A stretch of DNA of 64,000 nt from contig CAZFLX010000010.1 of assembly GCA_964519885.1 (NCBI GenBank), positions 12,578 to 76,577 of the forward strand, in the 5' to 3' direction. The translations under genes and the position numbers were made by a program. This document shows, one piece after another, positions 1 to 9,554 of this stretch. Numbering within the stretch: the stretch's first letter is position 1; every line of letters starts with the position of its first letter. The stretch is from GCA-002282575 sp964519885 (lineage in GTDB: Bacteria; Pseudomonadota; Gammaproteobacteria; Thiomicrospirales; Thiomicrospiraceae). The notes under the pieces were generated by a model. The model had not been told where the DNA came from. It saw only the letters and a program-made list of their open reading frames with translations, and searched no databases.

Positions 1-2074
1 CTCGTTAAAGAAGGAGGATGGCTCTCGAGCCTATGGCACTAAGCTAGATAGAAAGCATCCAGCTTACGAATTACTCTTGTCTGGAAAAAGCTTTACAGGC
101 TTTGCCAGCTTGTTTGGTAAAGATTACATGACGCATTATGAACCCATAGTGAGCGAAACTGGGCAAGTGATCGGTGCCAGTTTTATTGGTTATGATGCTA
201 GTAAAGAAATTAGTCAAATGAAGAAAACGATTGGCAGTGTTAAAGTGGGTACAACGGGTTATATTTTTATTTTAGATGATAAAGGAGTGTTGAAACTACA
301 CCCGAAATCTGAAGGTAAGAATGTTTTAGCGAACAAAGACATTTACGGTGTTGAGTATTTCAAAGAAATGGTTACCACTGCCACGTCAAAACCACAAAAA
401 CTCTACTACACCCGTGCCGATAAAGAAGGTGAAGCACCGAGAGCCAAGGTGTCAGGTTATGTGAAAACGGCTAATGGCTTAACCATCGTTGCCTCTTCTT
501 ATCCTGAAGAGTTTACCCAAGAATATGATTCAGTACAATCGACGATGGAAGCTCAGATTTCTAGCTTGATGTTACAGTTGATTGTCTTATTGCTGGGAGC
601 TGGTGTGGCGATGTCTGCGGTTGTTTATATACTCGTTCGTCGAGAAACTAGACCCTTGTCGGCACTATCTCAAACCATGATGAATGTTGAACGTACAGGT
701 CAATTTGATACAGTCAAGTTGAACGGTAATCTATCCGATGAAATTACCTCTTTACAACACTCGTTTAACGCCATGCTAGGTAATATTCGTGATGGTGTGG
801 CAGATTCCCAATCAGTGTTAGCCGCGGTTGCCAGCCATCAAACTAGTGCTATTGAAGCAGCCATTCAAGTCCCGTCTTCAGCTAAAGGTATGATGCTAAG
901 CATGCATAATGGCGTAGTGGATGCGGCTAAGGCAGTATTAGATAGCGGTAAGATGCTCGATACTACGATGAATAAAATTAGCCAAGGGGATTTGTCAATT
1001 TCTGACAATGATCGCCAATCGGTTAAAGAAGCAGTTTCGTCAATTCGACAATTTAATCGTGATTTGGTTGCGGCAATGGAAGCTTTGTCTCAAGGAGATT
1101 TTACGGTTAAATTGAGCGGAAAAGGTGAGTTTGGGATAGCGGCTGAAGCCTTTATGGCGTCGATTAACACCTTAACCAGTGCCATTGATGATGTGGGAAG
1201 CAGTATCGATCAAATGGCTAAGGGTGAATTGACGCGCATAGCTGCGCAGCGTCCGGGATATTTTGGCAAGTTAGCTAACTCGCTGAATACAGCGACACTT
1301 AACCTGGCACAAGCTTTATCTCAAGTGCAAGATAATACTCAATCTTTTATCGATCAAGCGGCAAGGCTAAAAGATAACGCCTCTGCGTTGGTGACCGCGA
1401 AAGACAAGGTAGAAACAGCCATTCACATAGCATCACATTCTTCGCAAACTATTACCGATAATGTACAAAATGTTCGTTCGGGTGTTGTCACTGCTAACCA
1501 AATTGCAACAGGTAAGGGAGTGTTGTTGAATGAAATGCAACAGGTCATGGATCAAGCTGTTAGTGCTATGAGTGAAATGCAAGTGACCTCGGTACGTATT
1601 GGTGATATTGTGACCCTAGTGGATTCAATTGCCTTTCAAACCAACTTACTCGCGCTGAATGCTGCTGTTGAAGCCGCTCGAGCAGGTGAGCATGGTCGTG
1701 GTTTTGCCGTGGTAGCCGGTGAGGTGAGAGCTCTGGCTGGCAAATCAGCTGATGCTGCTAAAGACATCAAACACTTGATTGGTGAGTCTACGCAACAAGT
1801 GAACCATAGTGCGAGTTATTTAGAAAAAACTGCACAAGCCCTAGTGACTTTTGCAGATGAAACTCAAAAAATGCGTAATACAATCAGTATGATTAGTGAT
1901 TCGACTGAGGTGGTTGCGAGTTCGCTATCTACGCTGAATGATAATTTGAATGACATGACTGATCAGGCTAGTCATTTATCAAGAGAGTCGTCACACATTG
2001 AATCGACTTCGATGATGATTGAGGAGGGCGCACAGGGATTGGTGACTATGACCAGACAATTTAAAACGAGATAA
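1..2074 (+). CDS. Methyl-accepting chemotaxis protein, Cache sensor type (5' end outside window)
   Basis: The reading frame is open from base 2, so the gene begins upstream of the window; 690 residues are visible. The first ~180 visible residues match the distal part of a periplasmic Cache-type ligand-binding domain (segments DGSRAYGTKLD, FASLFGKDYMTHYEP and GASFIGYD). A transmembrane helix lies at about bases 565-635, followed by a HAMP and then several HAMP-like repeats with the recurring pattern alternating QGD/KGE and a helical segment. The cytoplasmic signalling hairpin tip is at about bases 1615-1760 and contains the invariant FQTNLLALNAAVEAARAGE core that contacts CheA and CheW. It should act as an inner-membrane chemoreceptor for a small periplasmic ligand; the ligand cannot be told. 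The TTG at base 77 is an internal codon, not a start. Confidence 0.93.
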   Translation, partial: SLKKEDGSRAYGTKLDRKHPAYELLLSGKSFTGFASLFGKDYMTHYEPIVSETGQVIGASFIGYDASKEISQMKKTIGSVKVGTTGYIFILDDKGVLKLHPKSEGKNVLANKDIYGVEYFKEMVTTATSKPQKLYYTRADKEGEAPRAKVSGYVKTANGLTIVASSYPEEFTQEYDSVQSTMEAQISSLMLQLIVLLLGAGVAMSAVVYILVRRETRPLSALSQTMMNVERTGQFDTVKLNGNLSDEITSLQHSFNAMLGNIRDGVADSQSVLAAVASHQTSAIEAAIQVPSSAKGMMLSMHNGVVDAAKAVLDSGKMLDTTMNKISQGDLSISDNDRQSVKEAVSSIRQFNRDLVAAMEALSQGDFTVKLSGKGEFGIAAEAFMASINTLTSAIDDVGSSIDQMAKGELTRIAAQRPGYFGKLANSLNTATLNLAQALSQVQDNTQSFIDQAARLKDNASALVTAKDKVETAIHIASHSSQTITDNVQNVRSGVVTANQIATGKGVLLNEMQQVMDQAVSAMSEMQVTSVRIGDIVTLVDSIAFQTNLLALNAAVEAARAGEHGRGFAVVAGEVRALAGKSADAAKDIKHLIGESTQQVNHSASYLEKTAQALVTFADETQKMRNTISMISDSTEVVASSLSTLNDNLNDMTDQASHLSRESSHIESTSMMIEEGAQGLVTMTRQFKTR

Positions 2075-2110
2075 GCTTAGCGGTTTATTTGTTTACATAG
2101 CACTTTTTAT

Positions 2111-2155
2111 TCGGTTAGGATGATTAGAAACAAGTCAGCAATTAACCGATTTTTT
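2111..2155 (+). terminator. Possible weak rho-independent terminator
   Basis: A 7-bp inverted repeat (TCGGTTA at 2111-2117 and TAACCGA at 2143-2149) is followed by six T residues just downstream of the chemoreceptor stop codon. The 25-base loop is long, so the structure is only a modest candidate. Nothing else is recognisable in the 177-base gap up to 2252. Confidence 0.35.
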
Positions 2156-2251
2156 ACTAGATAGCTGATTTTTTCTTGTGCTTCAATTAAGATTAGATAT
2201 AGTTATTTAGTACGTTTTTATTAATGCGTAATGTTGGCCAGGGGTTGGTGA

Positions 2252-4615
2252 GTGATAAGCGACAGCAATAGTGTGATTCAACCAAATAAGACACAGTTAA
2301 GTGTATTGGTGGTAGAGGACTCGCCAGCGTTGCGTGCCACCTACAATACCTTGCTGAGCAATTTGGTGGCAAAAGTGCATTTATCCACCAATGTTGAAGA
2401 TGCCTTGCGTCTGTACCTGCGTCATCAACCCGACCTGATTATCACCGATATTGATTTCCCTGCCGCCAACGGCTTTATCCTCATCCAGCAGGTGCATCAG
2501 TTTAATCCTGAGTTGCCTATCATCGTTCATTCTGCTTTAACCGACCAAGACAGTTTGCTGAAAACCATTAATTTGGGCGTGAGTCGTTTTATTGTTAAGC
2601 CAGCGTCGCGCGAAAAACTAAGTAAGGTTTTTGAAGAAGCCATCGATTTGGTGTTACTCAAAAAACAACAAATCTTGCAACAACAAGCCCTTACCAATGC
2701 CACGCGTAAACTCAGACGCACTACCTTTAAGTTGCGCGAAGCAGCAAAAGCAGGCGGTATCGGCACTTGGTATTGGAGCTTTGCCGACACCCAATTCGAA
2801 TGGGATGAAAGCATGTACGAACTTTACCAGTTAAAAGCCACTGTACCCTACGAAGCGATTTATCCCTACTGGTTGAATATGATTGTGGCAGAGCAACGCA
2901 AGCTGGTCGCACAAAGTTTTCAACAAGCCATGCAAACGCGGTCTCGGTTTGCTGAAGAGTTTCGCATTCGATTGAATGATGGCAGCCAAAAGTACATTCG
3001 CAGCTCGGCTGTGCCCTATGTTGAAGATGGTGTATTGGTGGGCATGGTGGGTTCTGATGTTGACATTACTACCGAAAAAGAACGCGAAGCCAGTTTGTTA
3101 GAAGCCAAGCAACAAGCCGAAAATGCCAACCACACCAAAGGCGTATTTTTGGCCAATATGAGTCATGAAATTCGCACACCGCTCAATGGCATTATTGGCC
3201 TAACCGACTTAACCTTGCAAACCCATTTATCGCCAGATCAACGTCAAAAACTAGAAAGGGTGTTTGATGCTTCCAAGGGGCTATTGAGTATCTTAAACGA
3301 TATTTTAGACTACTCTAAAATGGAAGCGGGCATGATGCGCTTAGAGCAAGTGCCTTTTTCTGTGGCTCAATTGCTAGACGACGTTGCTCATGTTTTTGGC
3401 ATTAATGCCCAACGCAAGGGACTCCAAATTCAAGTGGAGTTGGATGAGCAGTTACCCGCCTATCTGTCGGGAGATGTGTTTCGCTTAACCCAAGTGATGA
3501 ATAATTTGGTCGGTAATGCCATTAAGTTTACCGATAATGGCTCGATCACGCTTAAGGCGGTATTGCTCACACAAGAGCAACAGCAGGCACGAATTCGCCT
3601 CGAGGTTCAAGATACCGGTGTCGGCATAGCGCCTGAAAACCAAGATAAAATTTTCAGGGCATTCAGTCAAGAAGATGCTTCGATTACCCGCGTCTATGGC
3701 GGTACAGGCTTGGGATTGGCGATTGCCAAACAACTGGTTTCTTTAATGCAGAGCGATTTGCAACTGAGCAGTGAAGTGAATATCGGCAGCCGTTTCTGGT
3801 TCGACCTATCGCTACCCATTGCCGAAACACCACAACAAACCCTAGCAGAAATTCGCCGTGGTCATCATCATTTTAGTTGCCAGGGTAAGATTTTGTTGTG
3901 TGAAGATAACCCCGTTAACCAAGCGGTAGCCTTGGGTTATTTAGAAGGCTATGGATGTCGGGTGGATGTAGCGAATCATGGTGCCGAAGGGGTCGAGTTG
4001 GCAGCTAAGCAAGATTACGACTTGGTGTTAATGGATTTGCAAATGCCGGTCATGGACGGTTATCAAGCGGCTAGATTGATTCGACAAAGAGACGCTAAAA
4101 TACCCATTGTGGCGCTGAGTGCGGCAGTGCTGCCCGAAGAACGTGCAAGGGTTAAACAAGCCGGAATGAATGAGCATCTGGCTAAACCCATAGACGTGCC
4201 ACAGTTACAGCAGGTGTTGTCACGCTATTTGAAGGTGACACTTAACGCTAAACCTGAAGTCATTGTTCCGGCAGATTTACCCGAAGAAATCGCTTTTTAT
4301 CATCTTAAAATTGACCAACTGATTAATTTATTTGGTACAGAGGCTTTGGTCAGGTCGTTGCTCGCTACCTTTGCTGCCCATTACGCTCAATTCGAGCAAA
4401 TGTTTGGTGAACAGCAGTCTTTTGACCAGATAAAACGCGAGTTACATGCCCTGAAAGGGGCGGCCGGTAATTTATTACTGGTTTCATTGCAACAAATGTC
4501 ACAAGCATTATACCAACAAACAGAAGAGCAGCAGGTTCGTGATGGTTTAGTGCAATTAACATCAGAAATACAAGAATGCTTAGACGAAATTCGTCGTTAT
4601 CAACAACATGCCTAA
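2252..4615 (+). CDS. Hybrid sensor histidine kinase (REC-PAS-HisKA-HATPase-REC-Hpt)
   Basis: This is a 787-residue soluble multidomain kinase with no transmembrane segment. In order it has a receiver domain (phospho-acceptor D66 in LIITDID), a PAS-like domain (about 165-275), a dimerisation domain with H305 in MSHEIRTPLNGI, and an ATPase domain with the N box (NNLVGNAIKF) and G boxes. A second receiver follows (D595 in LVLMDLQMP), then a C-terminal Hpt domain with H732 in LHALKGAAGN. A full phosphorelay is therefore encoded in one chain. The start is GTG because an in-frame TGA lies directly before it. Position between two chemoreceptors and ahead of a single-domain regulator suggests it feeds a motility or surface-behaviour pathway; that is inference. 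Confidence 0.92.
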   Translation: MISDSNSVIQPNKTQLSVLVVEDSPALRATYNTLLSNLVAKVHLSTNVEDALRLYLRHQPDLIITDIDFPAANGFILIQQVHQFNPELPIIVHSALTDQDSLLKTINLGVSRFIVKPASREKLSKVFEEAIDLVLLKKQQILQQQALTNATRKLRRTTFKLREAAKAGGIGTWYWSFADTQFEWDESMYELYQLKATVPYEAIYPYWLNMIVAEQRKLVAQSFQQAMQTRSRFAEEFRIRLNDGSQKYIRSSAVPYVEDGVLVGMVGSDVDITTEKEREASLLEAKQQAENANHTKGVFLANMSHEIRTPLNGIIGLTDLTLQTHLSPDQRQKLERVFDASKGLLSILNDILDYSKMEAGMMRLEQVPFSVAQLLDDVAHVFGINAQRKGLQIQVELDEQLPAYLSGDVFRLTQVMNNLVGNAIKFTDNGSITLKAVLLTQEQQQARIRLEVQDTGVGIAPENQDKIFRAFSQEDASITRVYGGTGLGLAIAKQLVSLMQSDLQLSSEVNIGSRFWFDLSLPIAETPQQTLAEIRRGHHHFSCQGKILLCEDNPVNQAVALGYLEGYGCRVDVANHGAEGVELAAKQDYDLVLMDLQMPVMDGYQAARLIRQRDAKIPIVALSAAVLPEERARVKQAGMNEHLAKPIDVPQLQQVLSRYLKVTLNAKPEVIVPADLPEEIAFYHLKIDQLINLFGTEALVRSLLATFAAHYAQFEQMFGEQQSFDQIKRELHALKGAAGNLLLVSLQQMSQALYQQTEEQQVRDGLVQLTSEIQECLDEIRRYQQHA

Positions 4616-4723
4616 ACAATTAAAAAATTAATTATGACTATTGAAATTTTGTGCTAGTATGCTCTGATAATTACTGAAAAGTACATTCAGTTTCGATATG
4701 AAGTTATTGAAAGGAGCTTCACG

Positions 4724-6991
4724 ATGTCTAACGTGACGAATAAAGAATACACATTGCCAGATAATACGGTGATTTTGTCCACCGCCGATTTACAAGGTAA
4801 TATCGTCACCTACAATCAGGGCTTTAAAGATGCTTCGGGTTATAGCGATGTAGAATTACAGGGGCGTCCTCACAGCATCTTGCGTCATCCCGATATGCCC
4901 AAAGAAGCCTTTCAAGACTTTTGGGATACCATTCAAGCCGGGCGTCCTTGGGTAGGCTTGGTGAAAAATAAACGCAAAAATGGCGATCATTATTGGGTGA
5001 TTGCCAATGCTTCTCCGATTACCGAACAAGGTCGTATTACGGGTTATGTATCGGTACGTTATCCTGCTAGTAAACAGCAAATACAAGAAGCCGAAAGTCT
5101 GTATGCTGCGGTCAAAGCAGGCACTAAGCCATTTCCTCGTACACAGATTCAAGACACCCGTTTGCGCAATCAGATAATGGGTATTGTTGCAGTGCTTGCC
5201 ACGCTGTTGCCTTTTGTCGTTTTCTTTGCGGGTATTGAAGTTTCAGTTGCGTTAGAAGCCGTGATGATGTTGTTTGGGGTGTCGGCTGTGGGTTATTTAG
5301 CTTACAGTAATTACCGCACCACCGATGTGCCACAGCATTTGCGCAGTGCAGTCGAAGCCTTGGCGAATGGTGAATATAAACAACCGATTAACGACCGCAG
5401 TTATTGGGGTTTTGCGCTGAATCAAATCCGTACCCGTGTTGGTGAAGCTGCAGCGAATAATTACGACGCCGAACAAGCCAATGCGATTATGCTCACGGCG
5501 ATGGATACTGCCACCACCAACTTAATGGTGGCGGATCGTAATTTTAATATCACCAAAATTAACCGCAGTTTGCGTCAAATGTTCACCGATTTAGAGCCAA
5601 AACTGCGCACCGAGTTGCCGCAGTTTAGTGTCGCTAAGGTAGTGGGTTCAAATATGGATATTTTTCATAAAAACCCAGCTCATCAACGTCAAATGATGGA
5701 AAAAATTACTGAACAATATACCGCGCAAATTAAAATTGCCGATGTGTATTTGTCGTTAACGGTACAACCCATCAAGGTCAATCAAACCATTGTCGGCTAT
5801 GCCATTGAATGGGTTGACAGAACGGTAGAAGAAACCGTCGTTGCCGAACTTTCTAGTGTGTTTGAAGGTATGAAGCTGGGTAACTTCAATGGGCGGATTA
5901 CCTCGCCAGCAACGGGTACTTACGATCGCATTAAACAAAATGTCAACGAGTCGATGGCGGTGATTCAACATGCGCTCGATTCTATTAATGGCGTGATTGA
6001 GTCTCAAGCAACAGGCGATTTCACCAAAGCCTTGCCTTCGGGTACCTTCAAAGGTCAAATGCACGCTTTGAAAAATGCCATTAACTTCTCGGCAGAAAAA
6101 GTGAAGCAAGCCATTGCGCAAGCAGTAACCTCTTCGGCGATTGTGCAAGAACAGGCTAATAATGTTGCCGATGGTGCCCACAGCCTGTCGAGTCGGGTGC
6201 AAGAGCAAGCCAGTGCCTTGCAGCAAACCAGTATGACCATGCAAGAAATGAAGTCAACGGTGCAAGCCAATACCGACCGTGCTGGTAAGGTAGCGCAGTT
6301 GTCGGATCAAATGAAGGAACAAGCGGGATCGGGTATGCAGGTGATGCAACAAACCATTGCCGCTATGCAGTCGATTCAAGAGGCTAATAACCGCATTGTC
6401 GATATTGTTGCCATGATTGACAGCATAGCCTTCCAAACTAACCTGTTGGCATTAAATGCCGCTGTTGAAGCGGCGAGAGCCGGCGAACATGGTCGAGGTT
6501 TCGCCGTAGTTGCCTCGGAAGTTCGCGCCTTGGCGGGCAAGTCTGCTGATGCGGCGCAAGACATTAAGAGTTTAATCGGTGACAGCGTACAACGCATTAG
6601 TGCCGGTACACGATTGGCAGATAAATCGGGCGAGATGCTCAGCCAAATTACCACCTCGATTGAATCGGTTGCGGCCATGATGGATGAAATGGCGCGTTCG
6701 ACCAGTGAGCAGAGCGTTGCCATTGGTCAAGTTTACCAAGCCATTGATGACATTGATCGGGTGACGCAAGAAAATGCGGCCTTGGTCGAAGAAACCACCG
6801 CAGCGGTGGCGCAACTCAGCCAAGAAGCTGATGCGCTGATGGAAAATGTGCGTTTCTTTAATGTGGGTCAGACCTTTGCGCAGCCAAAACGCCTAGCGCC
6901 CAGCCAAGCACCGGCTAAGTTGGCCTTGCCTAGTCAGGCTAAGTCGGCCAAGGTATCGAATCATTCAGCAACCGATTGGCAAGAGTTTTAA
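4724..6991 (+). CDS. Aer-like PAS chemoreceptor (putative redox/energy taxis)
   Basis: 755 residues. The N-terminal ~130 residues strongly resemble the FAD-binding PAS domain of the aerotaxis receptor Aer: TADLQGNI, the RHPDMPKEAF segment with R54-H55-P56-D57, and KNRRKNGDHYW-like KNKRKNGDHYW. Two adjacent hydrophobic segments (about 148-195) make a membrane hairpin without a periplasmic domain, also Aer-like. A second PAS-like region (about 255-370) and HAMP-like repeats precede the signalling tip (FQTNLLALNAAVEAARAGE, near residue 575). A ribosome-binding site (AAAGGAG) lies 8 bases before the ATG. Known Aer proteins sense electron-transport redox state through FAD; the extra PAS and longer linker differ from the ~506-residue E. 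coli Aer. No gene symbol is given because of that architecture. Confidence 0.9.
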   Translation: MSNVTNKEYTLPDNTVILSTADLQGNIVTYNQGFKDASGYSDVELQGRPHSILRHPDMPKEAFQDFWDTIQAGRPWVGLVKNKRKNGDHYWVIANASPITEQGRITGYVSVRYPASKQQIQEAESLYAAVKAGTKPFPRTQIQDTRLRNQIMGIVAVLATLLPFVVFFAGIEVSVALEAVMMLFGVSAVGYLAYSNYRTTDVPQHLRSAVEALANGEYKQPINDRSYWGFALNQIRTRVGEAAANNYDAEQANAIMLTAMDTATTNLMVADRNFNITKINRSLRQMFTDLEPKLRTELPQFSVAKVVGSNMDIFHKNPAHQRQMMEKITEQYTAQIKIADVYLSLTVQPIKVNQTIVGYAIEWVDRTVEETVVAELSSVFEGMKLGNFNGRITSPATGTYDRIKQNVNESMAVIQHALDSINGVIESQATGDFTKALPSGTFKGQMHALKNAINFSAEKVKQAIAQAVTSSAIVQEQANNVADGAHSLSSRVQEQASALQQTSMTMQEMKSTVQANTDRAGKVAQLSDQMKEQAGSGMQVMQQTIAAMQSIQEANNRIVDIVAMIDSIAFQTNLLALNAAVEAARAGEHGRGFAVVASEVRALAGKSADAAQDIKSLIGDSVQRISAGTRLADKSGEMLSQITTSIESVAAMMDEMARSTSEQSVAIGQVYQAIDDIDRVTQENAALVEETTAAVAQLSQEADALMENVRFFNVGQTFAQPKRLAPSQAPAKLALPSQAKSAKVSNHSATDWQEF

Positions 6992-7347
6992 TGAGTCCGC
7001 GTATTTTATTGGTTGAGGATCAGTTTCTCATGCAACAGGTTGAGTTGGGATTGCTAGCCAAAGCAGGTTATACCGCCGAGGTGGCATCTAGTGGCGAAGA
7101 AGCGGTAGCAAAAGCCTCGAATAGTCGTTACGACTTGATTTTTATGGATGTGTGTCTACCCGACATTGAGGGTACCGAAGTGACGCAAAAATTGCGCGCT
7201 AAGGGCATTCACACACCCATTATTGCTATGACGGGTAATGATGATGAGCAAACGCGTCAAGCATGTCGGCAAGCTGGTATGAATGGTTTTTTACCAAAAC
7301 CAATGGACTCTGATCAATTTCGCGAGGCGATTAAACGATTCACTTAA
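6991..7347 (+). CDS. Single-domain response regulator
   Basis: 118 residues, a stand-alone receiver domain with an acidic pocket (VEDQ near residue 9), phospho-acceptor D53 in LIFMDVCLP, the conserved T in IIAMTGND and K in FLPKPMD. It has no output domain. The PKPMD ending and sequence style are those of receivers from hybrid kinases rather than CheY of the flagellar switch. The ATG at 6991 overlaps the stop of the preceding Aer-like receptor (TAATG), so it is probably translationally coupled; an upstream TTG at 6976 is possible but less likely. It may accept phosphate from the upstream kinase. Confidence 0.88.
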   Translation: MSPRILLVEDQFLMQQVELGLLAKAGYTAEVASSGEEAVAKASNSRYDLIFMDVCLPDIEGTEVTQKLRAKGIHTPIIAMTGNDDEQTRQACRQAGMNGFLPKPMDSDQFREAIKRFT

Positions 7348-7414
7348 TTCAGCTTGTGATTATGGTTGGAGTGTCATAGTATTGTCCTATACAGATTAAT
7401 TTGGAAGAATTGTT

Positions 7415-8731
7415 ATGATTCATGACCACTTGTTGGCTTCAATAGACGCTGAACCAAGCATCAAACAACTGTTTGTGGGTATTGGAGCTTCTGCAGGTGG
7501 GCTAGAAGCTTTGCGTAGTTTGGTGGCGGCCCTGCCCACCGACAGCAACATGAGTTACATCATTGCTCAGCACATGGACCCTAAACATCCTAGCTTGTTG
7601 CGCGAATTGATTGCCAGATCGACATCCTTAACCGTTGCAGATGTCACCAATGGCTTGATTCCCCAAGTCAACACCATCTACATCACACCACCGGGTCACA
7701 ATGTGGTGATGCGGAACAAAACCCTGTATTTAGAGCCTGTTTCTCACATTGGTCCCAAGCCCTCGGTAGATTTGTTTTTTACCTCCATGGCTGAGTCGGT
7801 CGGCGAAGAGGCGATAGGCATCATTTTATCGGGAACCGGTTCGGATGGAGCGCACGGTGTGCGTGCCATTAAAGCGGCGGGTGGTATTACCATCGCTCAA
7901 GACGAGCAATCGGCGAAATACAATGGTATGCCACGTTCAGCGATAGATACGGGCTTGGTAGACTTGGTGCGTGAGCCAGCACAAATCGCCCAAGAGTTGG
8001 CGTCTTTATCCACTAATCCTAATTTCCGTCATCGTATGCAAACGGTCGCAGTAGCAAAAAGTGACATGGATCGTATTTTCCAGTTGGTGCTAGAACAAAC
8101 TGACTGTGATTTTTCCAACTACAAACCCAACACCTTGCAACGTCGCATCCAACGACGCATGACCGTACATAAGCTAGAACATTTACCCGATTATGTGTCC
8201 TTATTAGAACGTTCGCCCAGTGAAGTGGAATTATTGTTCAAAGATATTCTTATTTCAGTGACGGAGTTTTTCCGCGATGCTGACGCTGATGCTTATGCGT
8301 TGTTAGAGCAATATATTACCGATATGGTGAAGCGTAATTTGGATCAAGAACCACTGCGCATTTGGGTGCCAGGTTGCGCCACGGGTGAAGAGGCTTATTC
8401 CATCGCTATGGTCGCCGATAAGGTGTTAAGTAAACTGGGTAATCGTTATGGTTTTCAGGTGTTTGCTACCGATATTGATATGGATGCCTTATCCCACGCG
8501 AGACGGGGCATTTACTTGCCCAATACCATTCGCCATGTCAGTCAAGATATGTTGGAACATTATTTTGTCGTGCGTGACGATACTTATACAGTCAGCAAGC
8601 GCATTCGTGAGCGCGTGGTCTTTGCCCGACAAGATTTGGTACGCGATCCGCCTTTCTCTAAAATTGATTTAGTTTCTTGCCGTAATGTGCTGATTTACTT
8701 TAACCTTTGGGGTGTAATAATTGGCAATTGA
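7415..8731 (+). CDS. CheB-CheR fusion, truncated within the CheR methyltransferase domain
   Basis: The N-terminal ~190 residues are a CheB methylesterase domain with its catalytic triad visible: S26 in GASAGG, H53 in AQHMDPKH and D144 in GTGSDGAHG. No receiver domain precedes it. Then comes a CheR domain: the N-terminal helical part (RRIQRRM) and the SAM-binding motif (VPGCATGEEAYS). The homology stops after CRNVLIYFN, about 50-60 residues before a normal CheR ends; the last residues (LWGVIIGN) are read out of a neighbouring convergent gene. Fusions of this family usually continue into PAS or kinase domains as well. The methylesterase half may still work, but the methyltransferase should be dead. 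No frame after the break restores CheR. See the finding on the 8,705 junction. Confidence 0.9.
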   Translation: MIHDHLLASIDAEPSIKQLFVGIGASAGGLEALRSLVAALPTDSNMSYIIAQHMDPKHPSLLRELIARSTSLTVADVTNGLIPQVNTIYITPPGHNVVMRNKTLYLEPVSHIGPKPSVDLFFTSMAESVGEEAIGIILSGTGSDGAHGVRAIKAAGGITIAQDEQSAKYNGMPRSAIDTGLVDLVREPAQIAQELASLSTNPNFRHRMQTVAVAKSDMDRIFQLVLEQTDCDFSNYKPNTLQRRIQRRMTVHKLEHLPDYVSLLERSPSEVELLFKDILISVTEFFRDADADAYALLEQYITDMVKRNLDQEPLRIWVPGCATGEEAYSIAMVADKVLSKLGNRYGFQVFATDIDMDALSHARRGIYLPNTIRHVSQDMLEHYFVVRDDTYTVSKRIRERVVFARQDLVRDPPFSKIDLVSCRNVLIYFNLWGVIIGN

Positions 8732-9554
8732 GCGGTGCTGAAATAAGCGAGTGAAACAGAAAAGGCTCGTCCGTCCACATGGCATCTTGCAGTTGACCAA
8801 AATCGGCTATTCGATGCTGAATAAAGTCATCTAGTGCCTGTAAGGCTTGTTCACGGGTAACAGCATAACTAAATCGATCCAATTTTCCAGGATGCGTATC
8901 AAAACGAGCTTCAACCCGTTCAATTACCGATTGTGTGATGGCATCAGGCACAAAGGTCTTTGGGGGTGCTATCCAGCCTAGGCCTTGTTTGGGAATGGAT
9001 TGGCGGTTGTCGCTGTCGTAATTCCATTGACCGCCTTCAGGTTCATCGCCTTGCATGAGTATGCCCGTTCGCTGGCGCATCCAACGATAGAAAAACTCCA
9101 TGCGTAGTTGTTTCTTGCCCTTCATCCATTGTGCAAATTCAGTCGGGCGGCACAGAAAGTGCGCGTCTTCTGTCCACACTAACCTGAAATTGTGTTGTTG
9201 TGCTGCGGCTTCTAACGCCTGACTTAAACGCAGGTCACCTGGGCGTTGACACACCACTTGACTGGCAGAATGGCGACTAATAGCTTCAATCAGCGCGCTG
9301 GCTAGGCTGGCGTGTGAATGCTGTTCGAGCGCCCAATAATCCAGGCTCGCTTCACCAAACTGCTGGCGCAACAGATGAGCAAAATGGCGCATGGCACTGA
9401 GAAAGTAGACAATGCGTGCTTTGTGACTCCACACATGGGTCGATTCTTCGCTGGCTTCAATCATCAGTAGCTGATCTTCTGCCGGGTTGAAGTGAGTCAG
9501 AGCGGGATTGTCTAAACTGAGTTGATCGCCCAAAATGAGAATAATTTGGCTCAT
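8700..9554 (-). CDS. Cryptochrome/photolyase-related protein (DPRP family), C-terminally truncated
   Basis: The 284 residues begin IILILGDQLS, the typical start of the deoxyribodipyrimidine-photolyase-related family (full length about 500). Family segments seen include LRMEFFYRWMRQRTGILM and GGQWNYDSDNRQ. The protein ends at FLFHSLISAPLNCQLLHPKG, where relatives continue for roughly another 200 residues that contain most of the FAD-binding helical domain, so this copy is probably non-functional. The start at 9554 is fixed by an ATGA overlap with the upstream DUF2256 gene; an ATG at 9668 in the same frame lies inside that gene and is rejected. Members of this family bind FAD and an Fe-S cluster and repair (6-4) photoproducts in the characterised cases; that is family knowledge. 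Confidence 0.85.
   Translation of the reverse strand: MSQIILILGDQLSLDNPALTHFNPAEDQLLMIEASEESTHVWSHKARIVYFLSAMRHFAHLLRQQFGEASLDYWALEQHSHASLASALIEAISRHSASQVVCQRPGDLRLSQALEAAAQQHNFRLVWTEDAHFLCRPTEFAQWMKGKKQLRMEFFYRWMRQRTGILMQGDEPEGGQWNYDSDNRQSIPKQGLGWIAPPKTFVPDAITQSVIERVEARFDTHPGKLDRFSYAVTREQALQALDDFIQHRIADFGQLQDAMWTDEPFLFHSLISAPLNCQLLHPKG

Noticed and set aside
77..2074. TTG at 77 as the real start of the first chemoreceptor
   Set aside because: The frame is open from base 2 and the upstream residues (DGSRAYGTKLD) match the Cache domain, so the gene begins before the window.
4678..6823. Long minus-strand ORFs under the Aer-like receptor (e.g. 5756-6244)
   Set aside because: They are antisense shadows of a strongly coding frame with clear domains and have no family signature.
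8705..8760. CheR frameshift that could restore a longer CheB-CheR
   Set aside because: All plus-strand frames after 8705 hit stops quickly and none encodes the CheR C-terminus.
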